Notes: a model not told the origin generated them from the letters alone. A DNA stretch of 64,000 nt from Clonostachys chloroleuca (GCA_037952775.1 JBANAY010000001.1:3348001-3412000), one strand, 5' to 3'; shown: positions 24,170 through 36,312, counted from the first letter of the stretch. Made by a program: numbers and translations.

Positions 24170-25815
24170 ATGACTCTGACCGTTACCCTCAACACCCCCA
24201 TCACTGGTGACTACCAGCAGCCTATTGGCCTGTAAGTTTCTCTAGCTCTCTTCCCCGTGGGGAGTTCCCCGGGTCTATTCTCTCTGTACCCGCTGGTTAC
24301 TAACATCGATGCGTCTGTAGGTTCATCAACAACGAATGGGTCGAGGGTGTGGACAAGAAGAAGTTCGAGGTTCTCAACCCCTCAACTGAGGAGCCTATCG
24401 TCTCCGTCCACGAGGCTACCGAGAAGGATGTCGACCTGGCTGTCGCCGCCGCCCGCAAGGCTTTCAACACGACATGGCGCCAGACCAGCACAAACGAGCG
24501 CAGCAAGCTGATGCTCAAGCTCGCCGATATTGCTGAGAAGAACATCGACCTCCTCGCCGCCGTCGAGTCTCTCGACAACGGAAAGTCCATCACCATGGCC
24601 CGTGGCGATGTTGGTGCCGTTGTTTCTTGCATCCGCTACTACGGTGGATGGGCCGACAAGATTCACGGCAAGACCATTGACATCGCCCCCGACATGTTCC
24701 ACTACACCCGCCCCGAGCCTGTATGTATCCCCTGGCACGGCTTTAGCCGTCTGATCTCAATGGCCCGATACTAATATTAGTTGTAGATCGGTGTTTGTGG
24801 TCAGATTATCCCCTGGAACTTCCCCCTTCTCATGCTGGCATGGAAGATTGGCCCCGCTCTGGCCACTGGTAACACCATCGTCCTGAAGACTGCTGAGCAG
24901 ACCCCTCTCTCTGCTCTCGTCTTCGCCCAGTTCATCAAGGAGGCTGGCTTCCCTCCCGGTGTTTTCAACCTGCTGAACGGTTTCGGCAAGGTTGCTGGTG
25001 CTGCCATCTCTTCCCACATGGACATTGACAAGGTCGCTTTCACCGGCTCTACTCTCATTGGTCGCCAGATCATGAAGGCTGCTGCCTCCTCCAACTTGAA
25101 GAAGGTCACCCTCGAGCTTGGTGGCAAGTCCCCCAACATCGTCTTCAACGATGCCGATATCGAGCAGGCCATCTCTTGGGTCAACTTCGGTATCTACTAC
25201 AACCACGGCCAGTGCTGCTGCGCTGGTACCCGCATCTTCGTCCAGGAGGGTGTCTATGACAAGTTCCTCGAGGCCTTCAAGAAGCGTGCTCTCGCCAACA
25301 AGGTCGGTGACCCATTCCTTGAGGAGACCTTCCAGGGTCCCCAGGTCTCCCAGCTCCAGTTCGACCGCATCATGGGCTACATCCAGAGCGGTAAGGAGGA
25401 GGGTGCCACTGTTGAGATCGGTGGTGAGCGCCACGGAGACAAGGGTTACTTCATCAAGCCTACCATCTTCAGCAATGTCCGTCCCGACATGAAGATCATG
25501 CAGGAGGAGATCTTCGGTCCCGTCTGCGCCATCGCCAAGTTCAAGACCGAGGACGAGGTCATCGAGCTCGGCAACAACACCGAGTACGGTCTCGCCGCCG
25601 CCGTCCACACCGCTGACCTCAACACTGCTCTCCGTGTCAGCAACGCCATCCGCGCTGGTACCGTCTGGGTCAACTGCTACAACATGCTTCACCACGCCCT
25701 GCCCTTCGGTGGCTTCAAGTCCTCTGGTATTGGCCGTGAACTCGGTGAGGCTGCTCTCGCCAACTACACCGAGAACAAGTCCGTGGCTATCCGCATGGGT
25801 GGTGCTCTCTTCTAA
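24170..25815 (+). CDS. aldA: Aldehyde dehydrogenase, NAD(P)-dependent (AldA type)
   Basis: Three exons, 24170-24231, 24321-24720 and 24787-25815, encode 496 residues, the usual length. Introns are GTAAGT...TGTAG (89 bp) and GTATGT...TTGTAG (66 bp, branch-like CTAAT). The catalytic Glu lies in LELGGKSPN (about residue 264) and the catalytic Cys in GQCCCAGTR (about 297). The NAD-binding PWNFPLLM segment and the C-terminal [15 protein letters not shown] are intact. The enzyme oxidises acetaldehyde and similar aldehydes to acids and feeds ethanol use and acetyl-CoA supply; a cytosolic place is likely since no presequence is seen. Codons are strongly biased to C-ending forms, unlike its neighbours, which suggests high expression and explains the long antisense frames over it. 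The start ATG follows a C/T-rich leader typical of strongly expressed fungal genes. Confidence 0.97.
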
Positions 25816-26211
25816 GCGAAAGAAAACCTTTTGGGGAAAGATTGATGAAGCACATGATCAAAGTGCATGACATGAAGTCTTTTTTTTATGACGATGTTGG
25901 AGCCTATTCCCATGTAAATATGTTAGTCCCACATCTTGTACAATGTTAATGAAAAAAAAAATCAAAATAAACCAAATGTCCAAAAAATGTGAATTATAAC
26001 AACTTACCATGAGACAATGCTCCTTGAATTTAATCTGGTTTTACAGCTGTAGAACAACTGTCTATTGGATGATGCATGAGCTGTTATGTAATCAACAATA
26101 CATGGCGTTCGTTATCGATAAGCTTGGTTTCTCTCCTTCATCACCAGCTCCATGCGTTAAGCTTTTGCTTTTCATTGTCGCTAGTTGGAAATCCGTGATC
26201 AATCTTGCGAA
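25816..26211. other. Spacer between aldA and cwc27
   Basis: 396 bp, AT-rich near 25880-26000 (aldA 3' end with TGTAAATATG and an A9 run). The remainder is the short cwc27 promoter. Nothing else was recognised. Confidence 0.5.
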
Positions 26212-27855
26212 ATGTCGGCGATATACAACCTCGAGCCACAGCCGACAGGTTCGGCGATTATCCACACGACCATAGGGGAGATTTCCGTCGAGCTCTTCGC
26301 GAAACAAGCACCACTAGCGTGTCGCAACTTCCTCCAGCTTGCGCTCGACGGCTACTACGACGACACGATCTTCCACCGGCTCGTCCCGGGCTTCATCCTC
26401 CAGGGCGGCGATCCCACGGGCACTGGGAATGGCGGCGAATCAATATTCGACGGCGGGGCCTTCAGCGGCGACCTGGACCCTTGGCCGATGGATGAGCGCC
26501 GAGGCAAGAATGCCGGCCCGCAAGGGGTCAACTTCAAGGACGAATTCCACTCCCGACTGCGGTTCAACAGGCGCGGTCTTTTGGCCATGGCGAACGAGGG
26601 TCGGGTCGACACGAATGGCAGCCAGTTCTTCTTCACGCTCGACAAGACTGAGGAGCTGAATGGGAAGAATACCTTGTTTGGGAGGGTCGCTGGTGATACG
26701 ATCTACAATCTGATGAAGATTGGGGAATCTGAAATCGCAGAAGGCACGGATCGGCCCTTGTACCCCGTCAAGATTCAGCGAATCGAGATCCTCCTCAATC
26801 CGTTCGATGACATGAAGAAGCGGACCCGGGTTGCTCCCCAACTACAACAGAAGACCCCAGCGGCAAAGGATAAGAAGAAGAAGCGCAAGGGCGGGAAGCA
26901 GTTGCTGAGCTTCGGGGATGAGGAGGGCGATGATGATCTACCAGTACTTAAAAAGGCAAAATTCGACACCAGGTTAATCGCGGAGGAGGATGAGCCGCAA
27001 GGCAGTCCTGTCGTAAAGAAGGCTCCGGAGCCGGCCCCCAAGAAATCACCAAAATTGAAAGTGGCGGAGCCTGCAAAGCCTCAAATAGACAGAGATCCTG
27101 CAAAGGAGGATTCAGACATTGGTGAGCAAGGAAAGAAAAAGATGAACACTCAAAGTGCGGCGAAGGACCCATCGCCAGAGCCTCCTCGGCAAGCCAACCC
27201 TCCGAGGAAAACCGCATTACAAAAAGCAAACGAAGAAATTGCTGCTCTCAAAGCATCTATGAAACGTACTGTGCATAGTGAAAAGCCAGTTGAGGAGCGG
27301 AAAAAGACGGCGTTCGAGTCAATGATTCCAGAAACGTCGACCAAGGGAGGTCGAAAGAGAAGACCGGGTGGCAGTGGAATCGACGATCCGAAGACACTCC
27401 GATTACTAGAGGCTTTCCAGTCCAGATTAGACAAAGCGCCTCCAGAGAAGGAGCAGCAACAGCCCGCAAAGGCTGCGGACACGGAGGAAGGTGGAAAGGA
27501 GCCAGAGGAGGGTGAGGCAGAACTCTGTGATCTTCACTTTATTGCAAACTGCCAGAGCTGCACCTCTTGGGACAAGCAGGAAAAAGAGGACAGCGATGAT
27601 GAGGGCTGGATGTCGCACACATTGTCATTTGCGGCTGATAAACTGGGCAAGGATTTGAGCAATCGCAAGAAGGCAGAAGAAGAGCTAGTTGTCATTGATC
27701 CTCGCGAAAAGGCGCGGGAGCTGAAGAAGGGGAAGCGGGCAGATCGAGACGCAAGAGAGGGACAAGCAGGACGAGCTTGGGATCAGAAGAGGGATCAAGC
27801 GAGGAACGCGAAACTTGCCCAGGCTGCATCGTTAGCTGGGAGAGGAGCGAAATGA
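26212..27855 (+). CDS. cwc27: Spliceosomal peptidyl-prolyl isomerase CWC27
   Basis: An intronless frame of 547 codons starts at MSAIYNLEPQPTGSAIIHTT. Residues 1-200 form a cyclophilin domain with FHRLVPGFILQGGDPTGTG and NGSQFFFTLDKTEELNGKNT. The long Lys/Glu-rich C-terminal half has nuclear-type basic stretches (KDKKKKRKGGKQ) and a helical end, as in the CWC27/NY-CO-10 family. These proteins bind the activated spliceosome in the nucleus together with Cwc22 and related factors. In this family the active-site pocket is partly altered, so isomerase activity is uncertain. The in-frame TTG extension upstream (26185) has no better support than the ATG chosen. HSF1 follows on the same strand after 2.1 kb. 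Confidence 0.95.
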   Translation: MSAIYNLEPQPTGSAIIHTTIGEISVELFAKQAPLACRNFLQLALDGYYDDTIFHRLVPGFILQGGDPTGTGNGGESIFDGGAFSGDLDPWPMDERRGKNAGPQGVNFKDEFHSRLRFNRRGLLAMANEGRVDTNGSQFFFTLDKTEELNGKNTLFGRVAGDTIYNLMKIGESEIAEGTDRPLYPVKIQRIEILLNPFDDMKKRTRVAPQLQQKTPAAKDKKKKRKGGKQLLSFGDEEGDDDLPVLKKAKFDTRLIAEEDEPQGSPVVKKAPEPAPKKSPKLKVAEPAKPQIDRDPAKEDSDIGEQGKKKMNTQSAAKDPSPEPPRQANPPRKTALQKANEEIAALKASMKRTVHSEKPVEERKKTAFESMIPETSTKGGRKRRPGGSGIDDPKTLRLLEAFQSRLDKAPPEKEQQQPAKAADTEEGGKEPEEGEAELCDLHFIANCQSCTSWDKQEKEDSDDEGWMSHTLSFAADKLGKDLSNRKKAEEELVVIDPREKARELKKGKRADRDAREGQAGRAWDQKRDQARNAKLAQAASLAGRGAK

Positions 27856-29954
27856 AGCTTCGCGGTCAGTGAATCTTATTTCAGTGCATTTCTAGCTGAT
27901 CAAAATGGCCACAGCACCAAGACGGGTGTTCACTAAGCGGGATTTGATGGTCCACAACTTCATATGTTAGCCCTGGTCACCTCTCCCATGAGGGCATGAG
28001 CATATGTATGCTTTTGTTTTTAGTTATCATATTATATTAGGGGGGAGAGAGAGAAAAGGAAAAGTGAAGGGAAATTAAAATAAACAATAATATAAGAAAA
28101 AAAAAGAAACAAAATTTCAATACCCCGCAGACCATCATCTTTCTTTGTTGGCAAACAGGCTTGAGATATGAAACTATGTTCAGACGAGATTATGCGCGTA
28201 GCGTTCTAGGGTCCGTGGGTCGTTCTCGGATCGGATCAAGCACGTTGCTTTAAAAAAAAAATCGCCTGCCTTCCTTGACAATACCTGAAGAAGATCCTGA
28301 TGTGGAGGGAAACAAACCCTGCTCTTCGGATATCCATGGGCCAGATTTTAAGGAGCATCAGGAAACTGAGGGAGAATGCCAGCGTAGAGCTTTGATTATC
28401 TCGAATATCTAGCTAAGCAATTGACTTCTCAATTGCTTGAAGACAAACGGCCTCCATATGTTCTGGTTTATGAGGCCATTTTGATTCTTTGTTGCAACGA
28501 ATGAATTTCCTTTCCCTATTCCGAACTCGATGACGTACAAGATACTTACGATCCCCAGTTTCACTTCAAACCCAGTCTTTCTGGAGTCTTTCACCGAGGT
28601 GGGCTGGGCATACTGCATCGTGTCATAAAGCTGGTTGAGCGGAGCACCAGCCTCACGTCAAACCGTCGCCTTAGTCCTCCCAGAAGAGGTCACCTACCTG
28701 TGAACTTGCTAACCAGGCGCTACTCCAAGAATTAACTATTTTACTAGCGACGCTATCGAAGACTCAGAAACAGAAATCCTGACATAATCAAAGTACCGGT
28801 GAGTGCGTGGATGTTAGGCCAGGGGCATCTGCATGGTGCTAGCATTAGCAGCCGGAGCAAGCCAAGTACTCGCTAGTGGAGACCGTTGGGAGAGAGAAAA
28901 CGCAGTCACCTTACTCCGACATTGTCACATTCCTGCCCTTGACTAGAAATGGCACATCTCTCATGTAGCTTTGACGGAGGGGTATGCAGTTATACGTAAC
29001 CTGACAGTTTATCACCAATATCTGGCTCTAGTTCGTAGATTCTGACAAAGTACTGACTGAGACGGTCTGTTCTGCTCCCCAGCCTTAGCGCGGGATGACA
29101 ATTGATTATCTGCCTAAGGCAGTTGGCGGAACTCCACCTTGCAAAAGCACTTTGGGTTCCAACAGGGAATTACGACATGCAATTCGGCTAGGAGCATGCT
29201 GTGATTTTCCTCCCGACAACTCTCTCAGGCTCCCGTTCGCTTTGTCTGCGCAAGACTGGATTTCTTCTGTTTTTATCTTCCCAGTTGCCGCGTTATCACT
29301 TCGGTGACAATTTTTTTTCTTGCTTTTCAAAGAGATTATAATTTAGCGGGGCCCAGAAGTAGCATCTCCCCGCGGATCCAAGGCCGAACCACTGCAACAT
29401 ACATACTACATTCATCTCGATACACAGTCCGCGAACCGCCCAGATTTTTTTTTACGCGAAGGCACGGTCTACGCATATTTCAATATCGCGAACTTTCGCT
29501 TTATCACGATATCTTCACGCTCCAATCTCCGCGAGCTCCAATTCAGCCGCTTGGTCACGAATACGCGACGAAGGACAAAAACGTTGCTCAGGTCCTTAGC
29601 TTCTTGGTTTTAGCCAGGGTGCGACACCTCTATCAAAAGCAACCTCCACGCTTCTAGTTGTTTTCCCACCTCTCTTCTCCTGCGAATATTCCTACGGAAA
29701 GAACAAGGGCCAAATAGCCCTACGCTGTCGAGAAACCCGCCTTATCCTATCCTCAGTATAGCGACCCAAGCCCGACCGCCGATCGACGAGGCAGAGATTT
29801 CGCATCTAAAAGGCAGGCTGGAGCAGCGGCCAGCTAAGCCGCAGTTCACTCCTCGCATCCGCTCAAGGCCAATATCTAGCCAGTTCCTATCGCTACGCGC
29901 CCAACCGTCTTCCCACACTCCAACCGCGCCGTACCCGCCGAAGAGCCTCTGTCT
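27856..29954. other. Spacer between cwc27 and hsf1, long hsf1 leader
   Basis: 2.1 kb. It contains an AG/A-rich low-complexity tract at about 28038-28115, and the open frames in 29095-29660 look like leader sequence. No RNA gene or transposon remnant was recognised. Confidence 0.5.
29489..29691. promoter_or_regulatory. Two GAAnnTTC heat-shock-element-like palindromes upstream of hsf1
   Basis: GAACTTTC at 29490-29497 and GAATATTC at 29684-29691 each give two inverted nGAAn units, the minimum of a heat-shock element. They lie 260-470 bp before the HSF1 start codon. About 0.5 such 8-mers is expected by chance in 2 kb, so this is only suggestive of autoregulation. Confidence 0.3.
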
Positions 29955-32260
29955 ATGTCTGGCACCAACCCAAGAAAACGGGTTGCTCCTGGGGCCAACC
30001 CCGTCGTTCCGATGCAACAATCTATCCAGCAGCCATTCGCGACCAACGATATGATGGGGGAGCAGATGGTGAAATGGAATGGTGGCGGAGATGGCCTAGA
30101 CGCCTTCGCCGACGCTACCGGCAATGGTGTTAATTCTTACGATCTCCTTCAAAACCAACATCAATATACACAGAACGCTGCGACCGCAACCAATTCATTA
30201 GCTCGGCGACCAATGAATCAAGCCTTGGTACCCACAACTCAACGCGCAAACTTCGACACCCCCATCAACTGGAACAGCTTCGTTGGAGATGATTCTTCCC
30301 TTGTGCCTCAAGAGGACGGCGTATCCGAGCAAGACAACATCGACGCTCTGGAGGAGCAGGCTTCTAAAGCGAAGAGAGAGGCGCAAGGGAAGAGGAAGCA
30401 GATTCCTCCTTTTGTACAGAAACTCAGCAGGTATGTTCTTTTGGCTGACCGCTCATTTGTTTGGTTCGTTTTCATTTTCTAACAATATATCGTCAATAGT
30501 TTTTTGGAAGAAGGCAAGAACGAGGACCTCATCAGATGGTCAGAAAAGGGAGACTCATTCATAGTGCTTGATGAGGACGAATTCGCGAAGACCCTGATCC
30601 CCGAACTTTTCAAACACAACAACTATGCCTCCTTTGTACGACAACTCAACATGTACGGATTTCACAAGCGCGTTGGACTATCTGACAACTCCATGCGAGC
30701 GAGTGAGAGGAAAAACAAGAGTCCAAGCGAGTATTACAATCCTTATTTCCGGCGAGGGCACCCCAACCTCTTGTGGCTGATCAATAAGCCCAAGGGGGTA
30801 AGGCCACTGGGAAAAAAACCACCAAGTCGAACGAAGGAGAAGTCGACAGCGATGATGAAGGGCCCAACGAGGACAACATTGGACCAGGGCAGGCTCTCCC
30901 TGGTACCCAGAACACCAGGTCTCTGCCATCAACGGAAAACCAATCCGTCGCCAGAAAGGAAATGGCGGTCATAAGGGACGAGATCAACAAGGTCAGGGAG
31001 CAGCAGAAAGTGATCGCTCGGACTATTAATCGCCTACAGCAAAACAATCAAGATTTATACAACCAGGCCATGCTCTTCCAGAGCCAGCATGACAGGCATC
31101 AGAATTCGATCAACGCGATACTCAGCTTTCTAGCAAACTTATTCAGAAAGTCTTTAGAAGAGCAGGGTAACACGCAGAGTGTCAGTGATATCATCTCTAG
31201 CATGATCGCAAGCCAGGGTCAGCAAGCAGCCCAACAAGGGAGTGTGGTAGACTTGGGCGACTTTTTCCAGAACAACGCAGATGCTTCAGCCGCACTTGGA
31301 GTGGGAGTGGGAGGCTATACACAAAAGAGAGCGCGTGGCTTCCTACCACCCATCCCTTCCCAGAACGTAGCATCCCGCCCAACCAGACCTGCACCTACTA
31401 CAGGAAGGCCATCGTACCAAAATCAGGAAATGGGCCACATCACCGAACTCGTCGATGGCTCTCCAGCGGCCGATACACCACCTAACATACGGCAGGAACT
31501 AGAGAGCAACCCTCAGGAACGGATGATGCGCATAATCAATGATCACAACGCGAACAACTCATCAGGCATGGATCTCCCTCAAGCAGCTGAATTTGTTGCA
31601 AGCGCGCCCAACTCATTGGACCAAGAACAACGGAATAAGCTGGCCAATTTCATGGCGCGCCAGTCTAAATCGCCTTCAGTGAGTGCACCAAGCTCGGTGC
31701 CTCCGGCCCCCGTCGCACCGACGCAACCACCACAGCCCGCTCCAAAGCCCAAACAGCCCAAGTACTCGCCCCCTCCTGCAGACCTCTCGGCAGCAGCACC
31801 GTCACTATCTCCTATCATGAAATCAGCTGCCATGCCCCAGCTCCCGATGAACCAGATAAGCGCGAATCAGGAAGAGCTGGACCAATTAGAACGTCTTCAG
31901 CATCAACAGGATCAGAAGATTACCGAACTGAGCAACATCTTGGGCCCCTTGAGTCCTTCAGGTCGTATTCCAGTGACTGAAGAGGCCTCTGATACGTACT
32001 TTGATGCGAACCATGTGGATTTTGACCAATACTTTAACTTTGACAACCACCTGGATGATTCTGTTACATTTGGCGGCACGGGTAGCGACTTCAATATTGA
32101 CTTCACGGGCGGCGGGCCTCCCAATATGGGCGGTGCGACAGATCATGTCAATGCAGCAAACGATGAATTCAACACGCCCAGTCCAACTGGAACGGAAGAG
32201 ATTACCAGAGAAGACTTGGGACAGGACACTCGCGGAATGAAGAGAAGACGGGTCGGTTGA
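29955..32260 (+). CDS. hsf1: Heat shock transcription factor HSF1 (one frame break)
   Basis: Exons 29955-30430 and 30500-32260 with a 69-bp intron (GTATGT...CAATAG) give about 745 residues. The HSF DNA-binding domain (about residues 150-265) starts at PPFVQKLSSFLEEGKN and contains the recognition segment NNYASFVRQLNMYGFHK. The oligomerisation coiled coil follows from about 30962 (EINKVREQQKVIARTINRLQ), then a long Gln/Pro-rich region and an acidic end. It binds GAA repeats in nuclear DNA and drives chaperone genes. The frame breaks at a G5 run (30794-30798); one added G joins KPKG to KATGKKTTKS and leads straight into the coiled coil. Since HSF1 is essential in yeasts, a sequence error is far likelier than a null allele. 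It sits between two spliceosomal cyclophilin genes. Confidence 0.93.
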
Positions 32261-33580
32261 TAAATGCTCATATGGTATGACACAAAGTCTCCATGGTCCC
32301 CAGTCCGAATCATTAAGGGAGACGGTAAATAAGGCGGTGGCGTTTTGAGGGATTCATTGGTATTGCACTGGGAAATAAGGACAACACATACTAGATCAGC
32401 AGGTATTAGTCCGGTGGCAGTTGAAGGGGGTTTGGAGTTTCACGTTTTCTGAGCGACAAGTAAATGAATGGGATGCAGACTGTTTCGCGCATCCCACGGT
32501 TGGGAACCGACTTCTGGTCTAAATTGGGAGGCTTTTTGCGACTTTTACAGAGGTATTTATCGACTAGTTGATAGTTGGAATGAGGATATGAATCAAGTAT
32601 TACCAAATTTACATACAATACAACATCAGTACCTACTAGATCCGGCCCTGTGTACTTATCTACATGTGAACCATTTGCCAACTGATCAAATGTGGTCATT
32701 CTTGGTATGAGTTGGGCGACTTCAGCGTTTCACTCCTTACATCTTGGCATTTCCTTACCTTGTGGGTTGTGAGGCCAACTCATCCATAGAAACCTCATAT
32801 CCAGCCAAGTGGCTGGAATAAAACATGGCACACCAAAGCCTCCACACAGCCTCAGATTTCGACACAATATCAAAGCAACCAAACCAGTCATTAATACAAT
32901 ATTAAGCTAAATAATACGTAATAATATATTATTTTACTGTTATTATTTGAAATATTGTTAATAACAGAATGAGGTCTCCAGCTTGCACGAAAAGAGCTCT
33001 GGTGTGCCGTGTTTTATTTCAGCTACTTGCCAGCCATAGCTAAAAATTCAGCCGCATAGTCAAGGTACACATAAGTTACACCTCACATCCTAAACTATCC
33101 TCCCCGGATACTCAATATAATAAGCCAAAGCTACTATAGTTGAAATACAGCCGCCATGGGGTAGGCCAACTTGCGTTACACTACGGTGTAGAAAACTCCT
33201 ATTGCTTCCAACACCAGAGTACTAGCTGTTTGGATCCCGATAAGTCCAAAGAGGTAGATACCCCCTTGACGGGGCTCAGAATTCCCTGGTGTGGCAAGGC
33301 TTAACCTCAGGTAGTGTCGCATTCAAGCTACCTTCTTGCTGTTAGTGAAGCGAGGTATCGATCACAGACCAGGGTCCTTGTCCAACGTGTCCGCATCCAG
33401 GTATAGGCGGCTCCAGAGACCATTGTGGGTGGTTGTCGCACCAAGTATAATTCACAGTACAGTTCACAGACCGCCACACGAATACATGCGAGTGCCTCCC
33501 CAATTTGAAAGCTGCTGGAGGCGAAATGCAGGTTAGTGAACCAGCCCGTAGCTCCCAAAAACATGCGGTTGTAAAACGCT
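32261..33580. other. hsf1 3' flank and element-bearing spacer
   Basis: 1.3 kb between convergent hsf1 and the cyclophilin gene. Apart from the inverted-repeat element at 32801-33037 it is AT-rich and without coding potential that I can support. Confidence 0.5.
32801..33037. mobile_element. MITE-like element with terminal inverted repeats, about 237 bp
   Basis: The left end (32807-32840) and the reverse complement of the right end (about 33032-32999) match over about 34 bp with only 4 transitions. Both share GAATAAAACA or AAATAAAACA followed by GGCACACC. The outer ends add CCAGCC/GGCTGG, making the left end itself palindromic around AAGT. The interior is very AT-rich (for example 32920-32970) and has no open frame, as in a non-autonomous DNA transposon derivative. 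The flanks read ...ATAT and ATAG..., so a short AT/TA-type target duplication is possible but not resolved. The differences between arms are all transitions, which would fit RIP or ageing. Confidence 0.65.
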
Positions 33581-34154
33581 TCAGCCAGCCAGGGGGTTCG
33601 CGTGTATCGTGATGCTCTCGATACAGAACGGCTCTCTGGGACGGCTCTTCTTGTCGACCTCGACGGCCTCCATCTTAGCCAGCGTGGCGATCCCGTCGTC
33701 GCCAATCACCTTCCCAAACACGGTGTTGAGCCCATCCAGGTGAGGCGCCTTGTCAAAGGTGATGAAGAACTGGGAGCCGTTGGTGCCGGGCCCTTTGTTC
33801 GCCATCGACACCATCCCACGCGCGCTGTGGCGCAGGGCGGGCCGGATCTCGTCCTCGAAGTTGCCGCCCCAGATGGACTTGCCGCCCTTGGGGTTCTCGG
33901 GCGTCGGGCTCGCTGGGCCGCCCGTTTGGACCATGAACTTGGGGATGAGGCGGTGGAAGGGGGACTTGTCGTAGTATCCGGAGGCGCAGAGAGCGAGGAA
34001 GTTCTGAACAGGTGGTTAGCGCGACGCGCTCCGGTTGATGGCGCGAACCTAGGCCCCGTGCCGCTACTCTACTCACCTCAGCGGTCTTGGGGACGCTCTC
34101 ACAGAACACCTCGATTTTGAGGTCCCCGTGGGTGGTGTGCAAAGTGACGGACAT
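33581..34154 (-). CDS. PPIL3-type cyclophilin (peptidyl-prolyl isomerase)
   Basis: Exons 34154-34077 and 34003-33581 with a 73-bp intron (GTGAGT...TTCAG) encode 166 residues, the usual size for this single-domain family. It opens MSVTLHTTHGDLKIEVFCES and has FHRLIPKFMVQTG and ANKGPGTNGSQFFITFDKAP, containing the catalytic Arg and the binding-pocket residues. The PPIL3/CYPJ group is found in spliceosomal complexes and the nucleus; it is often named cyp10 in filamentous fungi. It is convergent with hsf1. The distant upstream arrestin gene diverges after 2.2 kb. Confidence 0.95.
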
Positions 34155-36312
34155 GATGCCTGGCGCCGGACTGTGGGAGGCGTGACGGGTGCCGAGGTTT
34201 TTTTTCGCTTGTTGCTTTCAATCCGACGGGGCCAGATTCGAGCTTCTCGGGAAGCGGGGTTGCACCTCGCGTGAGTCGTCAAGGCAGTGACGTCGTACTA
34301 GCAACACGAGGTGTCGTCTGTCTCGACCGCAGGCGAATAATGGAATGATAGTGGGAAAGATGGATCGATCATGGAGAAGACTCACGCGTGGGAGTGGGTC
34401 TGGCACGGGTCGCCGATCGGGCGTGCGGAGGATCAGTGTTTGCAGCCAGGAACCTGCTCTCCTTGGCACCGGCTGGGTACGATAAGGTTGGCCTGGGCAT
34501 CTTGTTACTAGGTAGCCGGTCTGCCCTATTCTGGCATGGGTCCAAAAAGAGTCTCACATTCTGCTCCTCAGCCGGAGAAGGGATGCCAAGACCAGATCGG
34601 TCCCTCCATCTTTGCCCAAGCTGGCCTGTCTGTTACACAGCGTCGCCATGGTGGTAGCAGACATCACATTCGGATACTGACAGCTGTGGGCTGGGGCCAG
34701 CCCTCGTTGGCATGCCAGTCTGGACCCCAAGAAGAAGCAGTATTGGGCCCCGTCAGACCTGGGTCGTCATCATAAGGTGTTATCTGGACCGATGTCATGC
34801 AGTGCTTGGTTCTGACATCCAAAGACTATAGGTACTTCGGTCTGTCTTGGTTGGTGTGGTAGCAGTACTTATCCGCCCAGGCTACCGTACCATCCATGGA
34901 GGGTACCACGGGCAAAAAAAACCTTGTTGGAACAAATGGTTGCATCCCGAGCCAGTGACCATGGGCGATTTTGGTGCGCAGACATACATGAACACCTGGT
35001 AGGATGCTGGCTGATGTGGGCAAATTGGCGCAGCATCGGCCGAGTTTCAAGTATTTGCGGATTCCCTGCTGGGCCCACCGCGCATTGGATAATCCTGTAT
35101 GTACATGGCATGCAATGTACCTTTGACAGTGGGGTGTAAACTGGGGTTTTGCTGTAAATCGCAGGATGAGCAGCTGGCCGCGGTAAGGCGTTGGCTCGCC
35201 AGAAAGACCCTGTAGTGAGGCCGCCAGGGATGCACAAGTTGCTCGCCATGAGCTCATGTACGTCTGACTGGACAGCAGTGCGTTGTCCATTCAAGTTTTC
35301 AGCTTGTCAGCCCCTCTCGTAGGGCCAGCGGAGAGCCATTCATAGCGGCCGGATCCAGCGCAATCAGCGCCAGTAATTCTTGCCGGTCCAGGCAATTGGG
35401 TACGCGCTACGACCAGCTGAGAAACACCCACCACACCTTAAAGGCTTAAACACCGCGTATGTACAGGATACATTTCCCCGCAGCCTACCAAAGTCACCAA
35501 CTGGCTGACTGAAATGAGCGAAATCTCACGAGACCCTTGGTACCTTAGTCAATCAATAAGGCTCCCAGCACCTCCGCCGGTGTGTGTGTGCGTGCGTGTG
35601 CATGCGGGTGTCGCCTTACCTACCGCCGGCAATCAACGAACAAGCCCAAGATTCCAAATTCCACACTCCGCGATCCATCTCCGTGCTGAAACATCCCACG
35701 CGAGCCCCAAGTGCGCACCAGTACCACCAGGCCCAGCATCAGCCCAGCAGCGGCCGAGGGGACCAGACCGCACTGATTCTCCACAGTACCAGCCTCATCG
35801 GGTAGTGTCAGCCACCAACAGCAGCCGCAACACCACTATTAGGACCACTACCTTGCACCTTGTAGGACTCCATGCTGCCACCACCACCGCCGCCGCACGC
35901 CTGCTCACTCTCACCAAGAATCCAGCCTGTCGCATCCAAAATTGCTCCCGACCATACTGCTGTGCGGTTTCTGCCGCTCCTCTGCCAGCGCTGCCAGTCA
36001 ATGGGACCTATGTCTTGTATCCCAGAATTGTGATGACACCATCATCCCGTAGCCTCTGCCACAAGCTCGACGACAGCCGCCGCGTGCATCCCGACGATTC
36101 CAACGCCACCTCTATCTAATCTGACGCAGGCGACAACGCCAATCCCACCAACTCCGCGAGCCACCACGCCAAACACCACCGAACCTAGAAGCATATGAAG
36201 ACGTCCGGAACAATCTGGAAAGCAATTATTGCATCCTCTTTCCTCCTCTATCCGAGCGACAAGCTTGTATAGCTTGCTGGATGCCCTCCTGGGCTAGCAG
36301 CACACACACAGA
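34155..36312. other. Long spacer between the cyclophilin and arrestin genes
   Basis: 2.2 kb without a supported gene. It includes a (GT)n-like tract at 35580-35612 and a C/A/G-rich leader (35640-36200) whose 200-codon frame is low in complexity and has no recognisable domain. It should hold the arrestin gene promoter and 5' leader. Confidence 0.5.

Noticed and set aside
24757..25695. 312-codon antisense frame over the aldehyde dehydrogenase gene
   Set aside because: Produced by strong C-ending codon bias of the sense gene; its composition (Leu/Asp/Gly/Val) has no domain logic, and the sense protein is complete.
33060..33170. Possible second copy of the inverted-repeat element tip (GTTGAAATACAGCCGCC)
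   Set aside because: Similarity to the element tip is limited to a few short words and is within chance.
35514..36119. Frame of about 200 codons upstream of the arrestin gene
   Set aside because: Low-complexity Thr/Ala/Arg composition, no domain, lies in the leader region.
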